A DNA stretch of 64,000 bases from Taiwanofungus camphoratus (taxonomy: Eukaryota > Basidiomycota > Agaricomycetes > Polyporales > Taiwanofungaceae): the NCBI GenBank assembly GCA_003999685.1, contig CP021220.1, positions 1,116,001-1,180,000 of the forward strand. Reading direction: 5' to 3'. Position 1 is the stretch's first letter, and every line of letters starts with the position of its first letter. Of this stretch, positions 1 to 14,464 are shown piece by piece. The position numbers and the translations under genes were made by a program. The notes below the pieces were generated by a model. It saw only the letters and a program-made list of their open reading frames with translations. It had not been told where the DNA came from and searched no databases.

Positions 1-193
1 TTATATGACCTTTGCTGGATACAGGGTGCACCTTCTCTTTGTATACTGTGATGTTATCGTCTCGCCAGAGGATCTCTTGCTGCTGTATATCAGTCGCAGG
101 ATTCGGATCTGTCGAGGTGTCTGCGCCGATACTAGAGGTGCCTGAAGAGACTATGCCGCACATCGGACAACCAGATTTGGGGGAGAAAGACAT
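1..193 (-). CDS. HIT-family protein, 5' part, cut by the window edge
   Basis: The reverse strand reads from an ATG at 193 to base 1 without a stop. The start of the protein has a Cys-Pro-x-Cys pair (SGCPMCGIV), and further on WRDDNITVYKEK and PVSSKGHI. In fungal histidine-triad (HIT) proteins this pattern precedes the beta strands of the nucleotide-binding fold. The HxHxH catalytic motif would lie outside the window, so enzymatic activity cannot be judged. A second in-frame ATG at 202 is possible (MTSMSFSP). The gene diverges from TRAX with about 270 bp between them, including an 18-bp tandem repeat. The family call comes from remembered similarity of the N-terminal block only. Confidence 0.6.
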   Translation of the reverse strand, partial: MSFSPKSGCPMCGIVSSGTSSIGADTSTDPNPATDIQQQEILWRDDNITVYKEKVHPVSSKGHI

Positions 194-373
194 AGATGTC
201 ATAACAAGTAGTATGTTTATCAAAATGATATGTATGTCGGGAGAGGGAATGAAACTAGTAGACCATATGATACCTAGTGAGAGCTTGATCTCGGGATCAG
301 TCGAGCGGCTTGCACTCACAAGAAGCGCTCAAACAGATCTAAGCGAGTTCTGGCGCTTAGATTAGGGAAGAAA

Positions 374-457
374 CCAGTTCCCGTTGAAGTTCCAGTTCCC
401 GTTGAAGTTCCAGTTCCCGTTGAAGTTCCAGTTCCCGTTGAAGTTCCAGTTCCCGTT
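374..457. repeat. 18-bp tandem repeat in the HIT/TRAX shared promoter
   Basis: The unit GTTGAAGTTCCAGTTCCC occurs in four perfect copies at 383-400, 401-418, 419-436 and 437-454, with half a unit before and a partial unit after. The array ends about 10 bases before the TRAX ATG at 468. It is open in the TRAX frame (a six-residue FQFPLK repeat) but has no ATG of its own, so it is treated as 5' leader or promoter DNA. Confidence 0.9.
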
Positions 458-467
458 GCGTCTTCCA

Positions 468-1571
468 ATGTCCACGGTGACTTTGAGCTCCCGGGATTCA
501 ATCATCCGAGCGTTCGACGAGTTTAGAGATGAGCTTGATGACCACAACGACAGGAGGGAACGTCTCATCAAGGTCCGCTGCCCCCAGCTTTTCTACTTCG
601 CTCGTTCATGCTCTACGGATTGAAAATATTTGCCGACTACTCGTTCCCTCTGGCTCGACGTATAGAATAGTCGCGATGTCACCGACCTTTCCAAGAAAAT
701 TATCTTTCTTCTGCACCGAACAATGACAGAAGATGTCTCTGAGTCCAATGGTCGCGCTCTCGCCTTGCGTGCGGCTTCTCGGGCAAGGGACAAGTTGCGC
801 GATGTTCAGAGACTATTAGCTAGCATACGCGATGAGGTCGCGGGAGACCGCTTCTGGCGGTACCAGAGGAACGTTTCGCCAGGATTACAGGAATACATCG
901 AAGCACTGAGTTTCGCCCACTACCTTGAACAGGGGACCTTGATCTCATATGAGGAGGTATTGAGCTCACTATGTGATGAGCATGGAGTCTTAGTACGTTC
1001 TGTTTCTTCTCCTGTCATTGAAGACAATTCAATGGCTGTTCCTGCAGTACTTTCCTCTCCCTCTAGAAGATTACTTGCTTGGTCTTTCTGATCTCACAGG
1101 AGAGCTCATGCGCTATGCTATTTCTTCCATCTCGCGACGCGGGGGACGCTCCAATGCAAATGAAGTATGCGTGTTTGTAAGGGGTTGTAAAGCAGGTGTG
1201 TTTGTCCCCTCAGCGCCTTGGCCATTCTAAGCACATGCCACGGTTTACAGACTTTGAAGGCCTCACACCTTACTTCCGAGATCTTCGCAAAAAGCAAGCG
1301 GTCACATCCCAATCTCTTGAAAAGATCGAGGACGGTGAGCTTGCGTTTGTGCCTTCGATGTACTTAATTCCGGGACCTGATTATGTCTCGCCACGCAGTT
1401 GCATACGCGATAGCAGTACGCAGCTCGGAATACGGCCTGCCCCCTGAACTTCTGGACGATATCGTTGTGCGGACAGTATCCAGTGCAGCGAATGGAGGGA
1501 GTCAAGGAGAAGATCATGTCCGAAGAAGGAGGGGTAGACGCGAAGATGACACGGATGACGATGAGGATTAA
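468..1571 (+). CDS. TRAX: TRAX (translin-associated factor X)
   Basis: Exons: 468-572, 666-992, 1048-1195, 1251-1334 and 1399-1571, giving 278 residues. TRAX pairs with translin in the C3PO complex, an endoribonuclease that removes small-RNA passenger strands and trims RNA. Diagnostic blocks in order are DELDDHNDRRERLIK, SRDVTDLSKKIIFLLHR, LQEYIEALSF, DYLLGLSDLTGELMR, FEGLTPYFRDLRKKQ and AYAIAVRSSEYGLP. The acidic residues of LQEYIEA and DLTGE match the catalytic acids of the family, so it looks active. The short basic and acidic tail (RRRRGRREDDTDDDED) could hold a nuclear signal. The ATG at 468 was chosen because no other ATG lies in frame upstream. Translin is not in the window. All introns are GT..AG and 55-93 bases long. 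Confidence 0.93.
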
Positions 1572-2121
1572 ATCCCATTGACAGAGATGCCAAGCTGTTA
1601 GATGTTTTTGGCTGGTGTATGAATAGATAGAGAGCAACTGCGCGTGTTGGCACATATGAATAAGTAGAGTACTGCTATATCACAGCCGCGGCACTCGTAC
1701 TCGTGAATGGCGCGTATGTATAAGTATGTAGGCGCGTCTCCACGTTCTTCGATTCATCACTACTTCATATACACTGTGTCTGATCATTTCTCTGGCTGTT
1801 GGCTGCAGGCGACGACATGCTGCTGTTATCTCAATTCTATCCGCGTTCGATGTCGTGATAGTGGTAGACATGTGCACGATTGCGGGGCGTCTACTGAGGC
1901 TCGACAGATGAACTTACGGAGGCCGTCACGGCGTCAGACCGGATTGAATTGACAATTTGACTTGCATCTCGTTACTAGCACAACCTTATCCACTTGTCCT
2001 TGGGAGCTCTTGACGACCGCTCTGGATTCGGCTTCAGCTATTCTATCTCCTACTCGGGGCAGCCCGCCCTCATAAAGCCCACGAACGTCTCACGACCCCC
2101 TCCCCAGCAAGCCCTCCCACA
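1572..2121. other. Intergenic, no gene seen
   Basis: This 550-bp gap lies between two genes read in the same direction. It should hold the TRAX 3' end and the promoter of the next gene. Short open frames here lack family features or splice continuity. Confidence 0.6.
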
Positions 2122-4394
2122 ATGCAGCTCACCTTCTTCCCCGCCCTCGGCGAGACCGCACATGTCTCCATTCCGCCTCGCACGAGCGCCCGGCAGGGGT
2201 CCATGCAGGAACTCGTGTTCAGAGCAGTGTTCGACTCGCGTGCGTCGTACGACCAGGCGCAGCGGGATGGGGTCAAGGTCGAGATGTGGACGGACTTACC
2301 TGCGGATGGGCGTGCAAGTGGGGAATGGGGCGCGGTTTCCTTCAACAAGCACGAGCACGAGGAACCATCGAATCCGGAGTCGGGTGCCGGTCACACTACG
2401 CTCTCCTTGCTTTCGTCTGAAAGACGGGATACTTCGGGCTGGGAACAGGATGAATATGCTTTCTATGCCAGTCTCTCCCTCTGGCTGCACGATTCTTCTC
2501 CGGCGCGGTTCTCGTTCACGTACAGGCTCGTGTATCCTTCCGGGGAGATCCAGTGGCTGGGTACATTTGGTTGGAACGGGCAGCTCGTTATTGAGCGTGG
2601 ATTCACCGGTGTCAGTCTCGGCGAGGGTTGGACCTCGCGAGGAGGAAGGTTTGAATTTTACGAGAACGCATCCGGTGAGCGTGAAGTGGGGAGACTGAGC
2701 GGGGACATGGAGTGGTCGAGCTGGGCAATGAGAGAATTAAGGTTTGCAATCTAATTCACGACGTTCCAAGCATACTGAAATCGTACTATGCCTTACGTAG
2801 CTGGCCCACTTTTTCTTCCACCGCCGAAACGACGTCTGCCTCAATTATCCTTTTGTTTCCTCACCCCCACGCCCATGCAATATCAGTCCCTCCCCCTTTC
2901 ATCTTCAGTACTTTGCCTGGCGCATCCATTCGTATTACCCCATCTGGAAGTATTGTCTATACACCCGACGATCAAGAGACCCGTGGTCAATCGCTGCTGG
3001 CGCTCGATGAATTGCACCATGATACTCCTTGGGGCAGCATAATTTGTCACGGCTTGGACAACTTGCACCACATTGTCAACTGTGATCCGGAATCCCAGTA
3101 TGTTGTCGTGGGGTCCCGTTCCCCTCGGGCTGCGCAACCCGCAGCATTGACCATCTTACCTCTTCGTCTTTCTTCGGGCAAAGTGCAGCGGCAGGTGCAC
3201 GTCGAGGTGTCTGCTCTGGATGCGCTCATTCCTGGCAAGTCCCGTAATCGTCTTACTCTCTATTGCCCTTCGGATAAGAGTAACTTTGTCTCACAATTCG
3301 ACGGGGAGAAGCAGGTGACATTCCTGGTGGGTGAATATGGTGGGCAGGTCATCGTCATGCCTACATATATCCTTCACGGGACTAGTGAGGCGGTGAAGAC
3401 GATTTGGGAAATTACTCTCATGGCTGTACACTCCAACGCCTTAGTTTCTCACCTGGAAGAAGCGGTCCAAGACAGGCCTCAGCGTTTGCTCCCCACCCCG
3501 CCGCCTTCCCCGCCTCCGATCCAGCGCGACCCTACTTCCATACACCCGTCCATCTCGGAAGTGCTCGACATGCCTGGTGAACTTCCCCCTTCCATCACGC
3601 CGACTCGCTCGGCTTCCCGCTCATCTTCCTGTCAGTCATCTTGTGGCCCCTCCCGCCCGCCACGCGAGACAAAGGTGGAACCAAATGCTCTTGCTCTCGT
3701 ACACTCATACAATGCCCATCCTTTCCAAGCATATATGCGCGTTCTCCTTGCCATGCTTGCGTGGATATGGGACATGTTCTTACGGAGATTCATGGGTCCC
3801 GAGTCGCGGTTTGGAGATGGCGGTCCTGAACTAGGCTGGATGCATCTTCGATCTAACGATGGAATCAGTAAGGAGAAAGATGAACTGAACAATGATGAGG
3901 CTGATGGTCAAAACTCCGAGCTAAAGTCACCACTTGGCGAGCAGGAAACGAACTGTGTAGTCGACCTTACTTCTTGCGACCCTGATTGTCTAGATAGCGC
4001 TTTAGGAGAGACAGAGACTAACATGAATGCTACTTATCTCTCTACGAAGGACGCGGAGGCCATTGTGGATGCACCTGAGGCGCTAAATGCGCCGTCCCCA
4101 CAGCCCTCCATCCCCTCGCCTATCTCTAGTTTCCAACGACACCTTGCAGAAACCGGTCTCAAGCATGTAATTGGTACCTTGGTATTTTCAGCGGAGATCT
4201 GGAGCGGTGGTGGCGCGATTTCCATGTTCGTGCGCGCCCCTGTGGATGCATCGCCCTCCGAGCTAAAGTTCGTGCTGGATAACGAACCTGTATTGGAGCC
4301 CACCATTGTCAAGGCAAAGGACGGATATCTTGTAGACATCCATGCGGGTCCCGAGTTTCAGAGTGGGCGCCTTACGGTGTTTGTTGCGCAGTAA
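2122..4394 (+). CDS. Unrecognised 737-residue protein with possible membrane segment
   Basis: Two exons, 2122-2741 and 2801-4394, join in frame across a 59-base GT..AG intron. I do not recognise the family. The first 210 residues look like a beta-rich domain (RFSFTYRLVYPSGEIQWLG, then FGWNGQLVIERGF). The middle has a proline and serine-rich linker (PTPPPSPPP), followed by a hydrophobic stretch near residues 515-535 (MRVLLAMLAWIWDMFLRRF) that could cross or attach to a membrane. The C-terminus is again beta-like (LVFSAEIWSGGGAISMFV). There is no N-terminal signal peptide. A membrane-tethered scaffold or carbohydrate-binding role is possible but is a guess. It ends tail to tail with the RING gene, 288 bp away. 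Confidence 0.8.
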
Positions 4395-4682
4395 GGTGGA
4401 ATGTTTGTCACTTGAATGTTATGCTCATTGGGCCTCTACAATGTGAGTGTCTGGACACTCGTATTTTCATGTAAAAATGGTCCTTCAGTCTCAGTCCTTG
4501 TGTTAGCATAAGGACGCACCTTTGGCCGTCCTGATCTGTATCGTATGTACCTGTTGTACAAAAAAGTCACGAGTCACGATGCAATGTATCCCACTTTGTT
4601 AACAAGTTCATTTCGCGATCAATGGATAAAATGTCTTTCTAAGGATACAAGACTGTAGTACAATATTAATCTGCATCGTGAA

Positions 4683-6674
4683 TCATGCGTTCATGCCACC
4701 TCTGCTTCTTCCTCTCTCTCCCCTCCTGCCACGATCCCTGCCGCGACCTGAACCTCTCCCACCACTACCCTCGTTGCTCCGCCTTCTCCGACCTCGTCTA
4801 CCATGGCTATTACCCCTCCCGTTTTGACCTCCACCTCGACCGCCACGTCCCGCATGGAGCTCGTTCAGAGCAGCAGCAACAGCGTCTGCGATTATAGGCT
4901 GCAGAGATGCAGGAGGTGTTGGTGCAGCATTCTCTAGCCCAGAATCTTCGTCGTCCTCAGAGGACGTGGACCCTTCATCGTCATTATCATCCATGTTATC
5001 GTCGCCGGAGACTACGTAATCTTCATCAAGATTCTCGAAATAGTCGACCAGGTTGATGATATCCTGGTCTGACATGTTAGCAAGCCGAGGTGCTCCAGGA
5101 AGGAAAGGTGGATGCTGGGGAGCTGGCGGGACCCGTCGTGCCTCTGCGGCACGCTTCGAGACTTCCGCTTTCCATTTCCTGCAGAATAGATTCAATTGAC
5201 TCAGTCTGCAGCTTAACGTTGAAGCAGACGGACTCTTTGCGCTTCGACCATTCTGTATGCCTTACGCCGCTGGGCTGCCAATCGGCACTGCCGCTCGCAG
5301 CAAGGGCGTTGATATGCTTCTCGACTGTATTGTCCATAGCAATGTTGGGAATCATGGGTGTGCTCGTGACTAGCTTTGTGCGACATATTGCACAGGTTGG
5401 GGATCGTTTCTTTATCAGTGGCCAAGTCGGTGTTAGTCAAATGTAAACCAAGCCGAGGAAGGATCAATGGCGTACATTCTTCGATATCCAGCTCCAGCCG
5501 CAGTCACCACAGATGGTATGGCCACATGGATTGCCCAAATGGGCGGAAGCACTGCGCGAAGGTCAGTCAATACTATTCTGTCCTTGATTAAAACGCAACG
5601 GCGAGCTACAGAATATCACAACATCTGCATACGGTGTCAATATCAGCCCGAGTAGAATGCGAGACGCAAAACGGGGAGGAGCGCACATTGGGCAGGTCAA
5701 CTCGTCCTCAAACTCTGCTAGCATCTTCTTGACGCCGGCGTTTGGGTCTACCACTTCTTGTGACTTACCCTTCTCCTTGCCTTTGTTCTTCTTGCTCTTC
5801 TTTCGCGTAGAGAACAGCTCGGAAGACGAGCTTTCCGAACGAGTTCTCTTCCGCGATAAGGTTCCTGGGGCATTACCATCTTTCAACCCCTTGTGGACTG
5901 TACTAATTGTTTGTGTTTGCGGTAATTCTACCGAAATAACAAATTGGTCAGGTCTAGTGACATTCATAAAGTACGAGTAAACCGACCTGATAGTCGTACA
6001 GCAGGAGTAGAAAACACTCCGAGAGCGGTCGTTGTGGCGTCGGTCAATGAGGCAAATTGGAGCAAGTTGTTACCATTATCATTAAGGCCGGAAGGTACAC
6101 CATCTGAATACCGGAAGCAAGTATGCCACAAAGGACGTGAGCTGACCAATATAAGGGAGCTGGCAGTTTCAGGAACCTTACTTGTACTTTGAGTTGGAGT
6201 ACGATGTCTTCCTATATCAGACACTTGTACTGCAACAGCCAAGCACACTCAGAAACAAGCAGTCCAATTCAGGAACCAGAACACACTTGGGCTTGACAGT
6301 CTGGCCTCTAGCGCGTCGACTTCTCGCATGAAGGATGCATCAACGTCGTCAAACGAGTATTGTGTAGATGAGTGTGAGCTTGTAGGCCGAGAAGGTAGCA
6401 TCTGGACTTGATCATCTTCGTGGTTGTGCGCCTGAGCAGCAGTAGAACCTGTCTCAGGGGCGGTAGCTGAGCTACCTCCCGCAGCGAGGTCGGGAATGGC
6501 ATCCAAGTCAATACCGGCAAATGGGTCTGGCAGATCATCAAACTTGTCCTCTTCATCTTGCGGTGCGGCCTGCACTGGGGGGTGGTGGCCGAGCTCAGGA
6601 ACGGTGTTCCAGTCGATTCCCTCGAAAACGTCTGGAAGAGAATCAAACTCGTTTTCACTCTGTGGATCAGCCAT
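4683..6674 (-). CDS. RING-finger protein with acidic stretch and RGG tail
   Basis: Eight exons on the reverse strand: 6287-6674, 6182-6229, 5987-6103, 5687-5927, 5610-5624, 5476-5551, 5234-5409 and 4683-5178. They stay in frame for 518 residues. The RING is C3HC4: CPICCDIL, NPCGHTICGDCG, then TCAICR. It is assembled from four exons, one only 15 bases long. The family role is E3 ubiquitin ligase. Two copies of a short acidic motif sit at the N-terminus (FDSLPDVFEGID and FDDLPDPFAGID). A Lys-rich patch precedes the RING. After it come an Asp/Glu-rich run and an Arg-Gly-rich tail (GRGGRGGGQNGRG), which in other proteins binds RNA. The 3' half is firm. The upstream exons could be a separate gene, although every junction agrees in phase. 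Confidence 0.8.
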
Positions 6675-7176
6675 CTTGGCGTATTGCTGAGGGCGGCCGA
6701 AGAGAGTAAGTATGTCAAGAAGAACTGGTAGAGAGGATCACTAGTACAGAATGACGGCTCCGAGTCGCGCCCACACGCGTCAATCACGTGAATTGAGACG
6801 CCGGTCATCACGGCTTCATTTCCCTGTATCGGTGAGCCTTTTATTTGTTTATAGGCGCGATTCCAAGTCACTTGCAATGATACACACCTGCGCTTCAGCA
6901 TTTGCGTCCTCGGGAAGGCCAAGTTTGCACGTCTCATGCCATGTTTTGCGGGGATTCCTCCACGATCGACCGGATCGAGATATCAGGCCCTAGAGGTGGA
7001 CCCCGAGCTCAAATTGTCCAAACACGCCTACCCTCGCATTGTCAGGGGTCCTCCTAGACACGACCCGGAGACTTGAGTTATCGCGTGAGCAGATGACCGT
7101 ACACGCGCGCTGTTAGCTGCTATAAAGCTTGAATCGGATACAATGTTTATGGGTTCGTCAACCTCAAGCTTTGTTC
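6675..7176. promoter_or_regulatory. Divergent promoter region, RING gene and sugar transporter
   Basis: The 502 bp between two divergent starts hold no supported gene. A TATAAAG lies at about 7121-7127, about 50 bases before the transporter start. No specific operator is claimed. Confidence 0.45.
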
Positions 7177-9111
7177 ATGGAAGCGCCAACAGAGCTTCCT
7201 GTCACAGTGGCCCTAGCCCAGTCGGATGTCTGTTTTCAAACTCATTCCTTGCATATACTTCAGCGATTCCGAACTTTTCGTCAGAATCTCAAGCTCACCA
7301 ATGTTCCTAACTATGTCTGGTGTGCACTCTATACTGCTATTGGAGGGTTCCTCTTCGGTTTCGACACGGGCAGCATTGGCCCTGTCACCGTCATGCCCCA
7401 ATTCGAAACAAAATTTGGTACAAATGGCAGCATTTCGGCCACCATCCAGGGTCTGATAGTGTCATCTATTCTCCTGACGGCATCTGTTACTTCCCTCTTC
7501 TCTGGTCCCCTATCGGATCGGTTCTCTCGAACGAGGACCATCAGTTTGGGAGGCATCGTGTTTGCTGCTGGCAGTGTAATTACATGTTCGGCCACTACCT
7601 TATCGCAAGTGTTTGTCGGAAGGTGTATCGCAGGTATCGGAGAAGGTCTATTTCTCTCATGTGTGACCGTGTATGCGATCGAGATCGCCCCCGCATCTTC
7701 CAGAGGTCAGCTCGTGTCCATTATTCAGCTGTGGAATACATTTGGGATTACATCTGGTGCGTAATGGAGGGAAGCTCGTGTGTATTTTCTAGTCACGGAG
7801 AACGGTTTTCAGGGTATTTTGTATGTTATGGCACTGTTCATATCCCCTCATCCCTGTCATGGCGGTTTCCATTTGGCATGCAAACAATTATCGCCGCTCT
7901 CTTTGCCGTGGGCGCCCCTCTCCTTCCACATTCTCCCCGCTGGTTGCGCCATGTAGGCAGAATTGCCGATGCTGATGCAGCCTGGGCGAAGTTAGGTGTA
8001 GGCACCGTTGATGCAGAAGAGAACTCACAGAGGGGTGATGCACAGAAGATGGACTGGTGGAAAGAAGTGCAGCAGCTGTGGAAGAAAGGTATCAGGATGA
8101 GGACTGCCTTGGGTGTCTTCCTCATGGCTATGCAGCAGGTGAAATTTTGAACTCACAGCTAGGATGTTGTGTTCACAATTGTTACGTTTCGACCGTACAG
8201 GCTTCGGGGATCGATGGTGTTCTCTATGTGAGTGGGATGAATGTGACATGTGTACGAAATGTTGACACTACTGAGCATGCAGTATGCACCGGTGCTCTTC
8301 TCTCAAGCAGGGTTGCCCGCTACTACCGCATCTTTCGTAGCTTCGGGTGTGTCTGGTATAATTATGTTTGTCTGCACATTTGTCGTGCAATTCTTTGCAG
8401 ACAAATGTGCGCATCTACATTCTGCGGTCATTGATGCGTCTCAATCTGACCTTCAGGGGGACGTCGAGCCTCAATGATCCGCGGAGGCACTGTCATCAGC
8501 GGCTCGATGCTTCTAATTGGAACTCTTTATGCTTCGCATGCGTCCAACACTTCAGCTGGTCGTTGGACAATCATTGTCTTGATCTATGTTTTCATCGTAG
8601 GCTTCGTCACAAGCTGGGCGATTGTCACTAGGACCATCTGCAGTGAAATCCAACCCATGCGCACGAGAGCTGCTGCTACTAGTCTGGGCCAATGTGCTAA
8701 TTGGGTATACATGCTCCTGTATTCCTTCCTATTCATGACTAACGTGCGCCGTCGGACACACGCGGATAGGTTGTAAATTGGGCAATCGCGTTTTCAACGC
8801 CCCTTTTTCTCGCACGTTCCTCGTCTGGCCCGTATTTCCTCTTCGGAAGCTGCTCCCTCCTCACGACATTTGTCTGCCTAGCGTTTCAGCCGGAGACAAA
8901 GGGTGCTTCGCTGGAAGAAATTGATAAGGCCTTCGAAATTACGCCTTGGAGAGCTGCGCTGGAGAGACGCAGGTCACGATCAGCCAGTAGCAACAACAGG
9001 AGGGGGACAGAACCGAGGAGGGGGAGACGATATGATGCGGACGTGGACGTGATAGAACTACCCGAGGTTCGATATGGCGGCCCTTGTCATGATGTGCATA
9101 CGTTGATGTGA
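7177..9111 (+). CDS. MFS sugar transporter
   Basis: Exons: 7177-7756, 7813-8138, 8201-8227, 8283-8406, 8457-8704 and 8770-9111, giving 548 residues. It is a major facilitator of the sugar porter family, expected in the plasma membrane as a proton-coupled or facilitative hexose carrier. Evidence includes GGFLFGFDTGSIGPVTVMPQ in the first helix, GPLSDRFSRTRT in loop 2-3, IGEGLFLSCVTVYAIEIAP, PHSPRWL before the central loop, QQASGIDGVLYYAPVLF in helix 7, DKWGRRASM in loop 8-9, and PETKGASLEEID at the C-terminus. The helix 7 motif is formed only when a 27-base exon is spliced in. The tail is Arg and Ser-rich. Substrate cannot be told from sequence. The ATG at 7177 is the first in frame. Confidence 0.92.
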
Positions 9112-9877
9112 AGCAGCTTGCTTCCGAACCTTTACAGAGCGAGGCGTGACTGAGGGAAAACGAACGTCTATCCAGGGACCGCACAAGGTAGATGTTTCTT
9201 GCGAAGATGTTTGCAAACAGCTCATCGAAACCTAGTTCACGACGACGTGAATTAGATATTAGGTTTGTCACGTCGGTCGTTTCGAGTAACCTCCGCGTTC
9301 TGATTGAATAAGCATCTACCTTTAGATAAATTCTGTAGTATTCTACGCCCACCGTTTCCCAGCAATTTTTCGTAGAAGGTCAATTCCCGTAAGTCCGATT
9401 TCATCTCCAACCTGTAACTGGCCACTGATCCGTGCAAGACACAGTCTATGACATCTCAACTGCCTGAAGACACTGTTACAAGTTTAGCTTTCTGCATTGG
9501 AATCTCCTTGCTACATTCCTGTTTAGTATGCGAACTTACGCCCATAAACTGAATTGCGTGTACAAATGTGGGCGACTCCGACCAGCCACAGGTGTGTGGT
9601 CATATCAAGTAGGCCCATTACCAAATTAGGAAGGTATTCTGTTCGATTCTGTCGATCGACACTGTTCATCCTCCAGTCAACCACCAGCCAGCCTCCAGCC
9701 AGCCACCTCAGAAGACGCGGCGGGATGCGAATTTTGCTCTTTCCGACATATAAGGCTGCAAGGTTCGTATTCCCCCCTCAACCAAGCTTCCTTCCTTCCT
9801 TTCATCTTCTCAAGTCTCCTCATTTCGGTAATCATCGTCAAGTCCAACAGCCTACAACCACTATCAAGAACTTCGCC
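9112..9877. other. Intergenic, promoter of the secreted repeat gene
   Basis: This 766-bp gap holds no recognised gene. A TATA-like ACATATAAGG lies at about 9748-9757, roughly 120 bases before the next ATG, followed by a pyrimidine-rich leader (CTTCCTTCCTTTC) typical of highly expressed fungal genes. Confidence 0.5.
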
Positions 9878-11148
9878 ATGCGTAGCCCTGTTATCGCCTT
9901 CTCTATCATTGCTGCAGCTGCGGTCAGCCCGACCCTCGTCACCGGTGCCCCAACGTCTCCCAATCCGGATTCAACCGTACGCCATGTCGCGCGCCAGGTT
10001 CCTGCCAACCTCCCCGGTCCCGTAGGTGGGGTCGCCGGTGCCGTCACCGGCCTTGGAATTATTTCCAATCATCAACCCAGCACCAACACCAACAATGTTA
10101 ACTCGCCCGAGGCGCACCGCGCGTACGAACAGAAGCTTCACAACCCAAGCTCCGATGGCACGGATAGTCGCCGCCGCAAGAGAGCTATGGACAGCTGGAC
10201 AGCTGGCGGTAGCGCCTACTCTGGAGCCACTAGTGACACTTCTGGTGGTTCGGTTGTTAATGACGCCAACGATGATGCTGACTTCCGTGATGAGGGAGGA
10301 GATGTTGGTCTGGATAACGAGGATGAAAGTGGGTTTTTCTTTTTCTGTTTTATTGGGAAATTAATCACTCTTCATTGTAGATGAGGCCGGAGGAGGTGGT
10401 GACTCATACAGTGGATTCGTTTACGGAGGAGATGGCGATGGCAAAGGTGCCGGCGGTAATGCATACTCTGGTGCTACCGGCCCGTCGGTCGGTGGTGACG
10501 TTGTCAACAAGGCGGGCAACATCGACAACGCTGCATTGAGTGAGTCTTTCCTCACATTCTTCATTTTATCTACTTATCTTATGTACCCCAGATGAAGCCG
10601 GCGCTGGTGGCGTCGACGAGAGCGGCGATGCCGAGGGCGGCGATGCCGATGGCAATGTCGACGATGTCAACAATCCAAGCAAACGAGCGATGGACAGTAT
10701 GACCGGTGGTGGTGACGCTTACACCGGTGCAACCGGCGACGTCTCCGGCGGTGATGTTGTCAACCATGCCGATGACGATGGCGTTCTCGAGAACGATGGA
10801 GAAAGTGAGTAAACACCGGTGTGGTAGGAAGCTCCGGCTGACTTTTCCAAACATATAGACGAAGCTGGTGCCGCTGGCGATACGTACTCTGGCTTCGCTT
10901 ACGGTGGCGATGGCAATGGCATCGGTCCTGGCGGCAATGCTTATAGCGGTGCTACAGGGGACGCTCGCGGCGGTAGCATCAAGAACGCCGGCGGTTCGAT
11001 CGACAACACTGACGGCGGTGATGGCGGCGTTTCCAGTGAGTTTTCTCCCACCCTCGGTCTTAGGATCTGAACTGAAGCCATGACCGCAGACCTTGCTGGT
11101 GCCGGCGGCGAGAGCGAGAGCGGCGATGCTCAGGGCGGAGACGCCTAA
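9878..11148 (+). CDS. Secreted Gly/Asp-rich repeat protein built from symmetric exons
   Basis: Exons: 9878-10328, 10381-10539, 10592-10804, 10859-11035 and 11090-11148, giving 352 residues. The N-terminus is a clear signal peptide (MRSPVIAFSIIAAAAVSPTL, cut near Gly-Ala-Pro). After a short Pro and Ser segment and a dibasic-like RRRKR site, the rest is repeated Gly, Asp, Asn and Ala. Recurrent blocks are SYSGFVYGGDGDGKG, GGNAYSGATG, GGDVVNKAGNIDNA and NEAGAGG. Each of the four introns splits an Asn codon after its first base, and the internal exons (159, 213 and 177 bases) are multiples of three. I do not recognise a named family. A cell-wall, matrix or small secreted role is inferred from the signal peptide and composition. 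RKRAMDS appears twice and could be a processing site. Confidence 0.82.
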
Positions 11149-11405
11149 GTAGTTGTACGCGAGCGACTTGATGTCATTTGACCGATTTTCACTTCATTAG
11201 CGCCTTGTCAACACTCTATATACCTACGTTCCCTAATACAGTGGCAAACATACGCTGCCTAATATCAACTGCTTTTTGCGTGAAGCTACACACGGCTCTG
11301 TTAGGCATCATGACGATCGCCTAGTATCTATCGTAATAGTACATCAAGTGCGTTCGGACGTACTGATCTACGCTCGACACAACAGTGGAAAGTGTACCAT
11401 GTAGA

Positions 11406-14464
<3,059 letters not shown>

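Noticed and set aside
384-467. In-frame FQFPLK-repeat extension of TRAX
   Set aside because: There is no ATG in the array, and TRAX proteins do not carry such an extension. The ATG at 468 gives the normal N-terminus.
6249-6674. Separate small gene for the N-terminal acidic motif
   Set aside because: Exons at 6182-6229 and 5987-6103 connect it in phase to the RING exons with normal introns, so one gene is simpler. The split model is kept as an alternative.
7177-9111. Reading the sugar transporter as a pseudogene because of stops
   Set aside because: All stops fall in introns with GT..AG ends, and the joined protein is complete with all family motifs.
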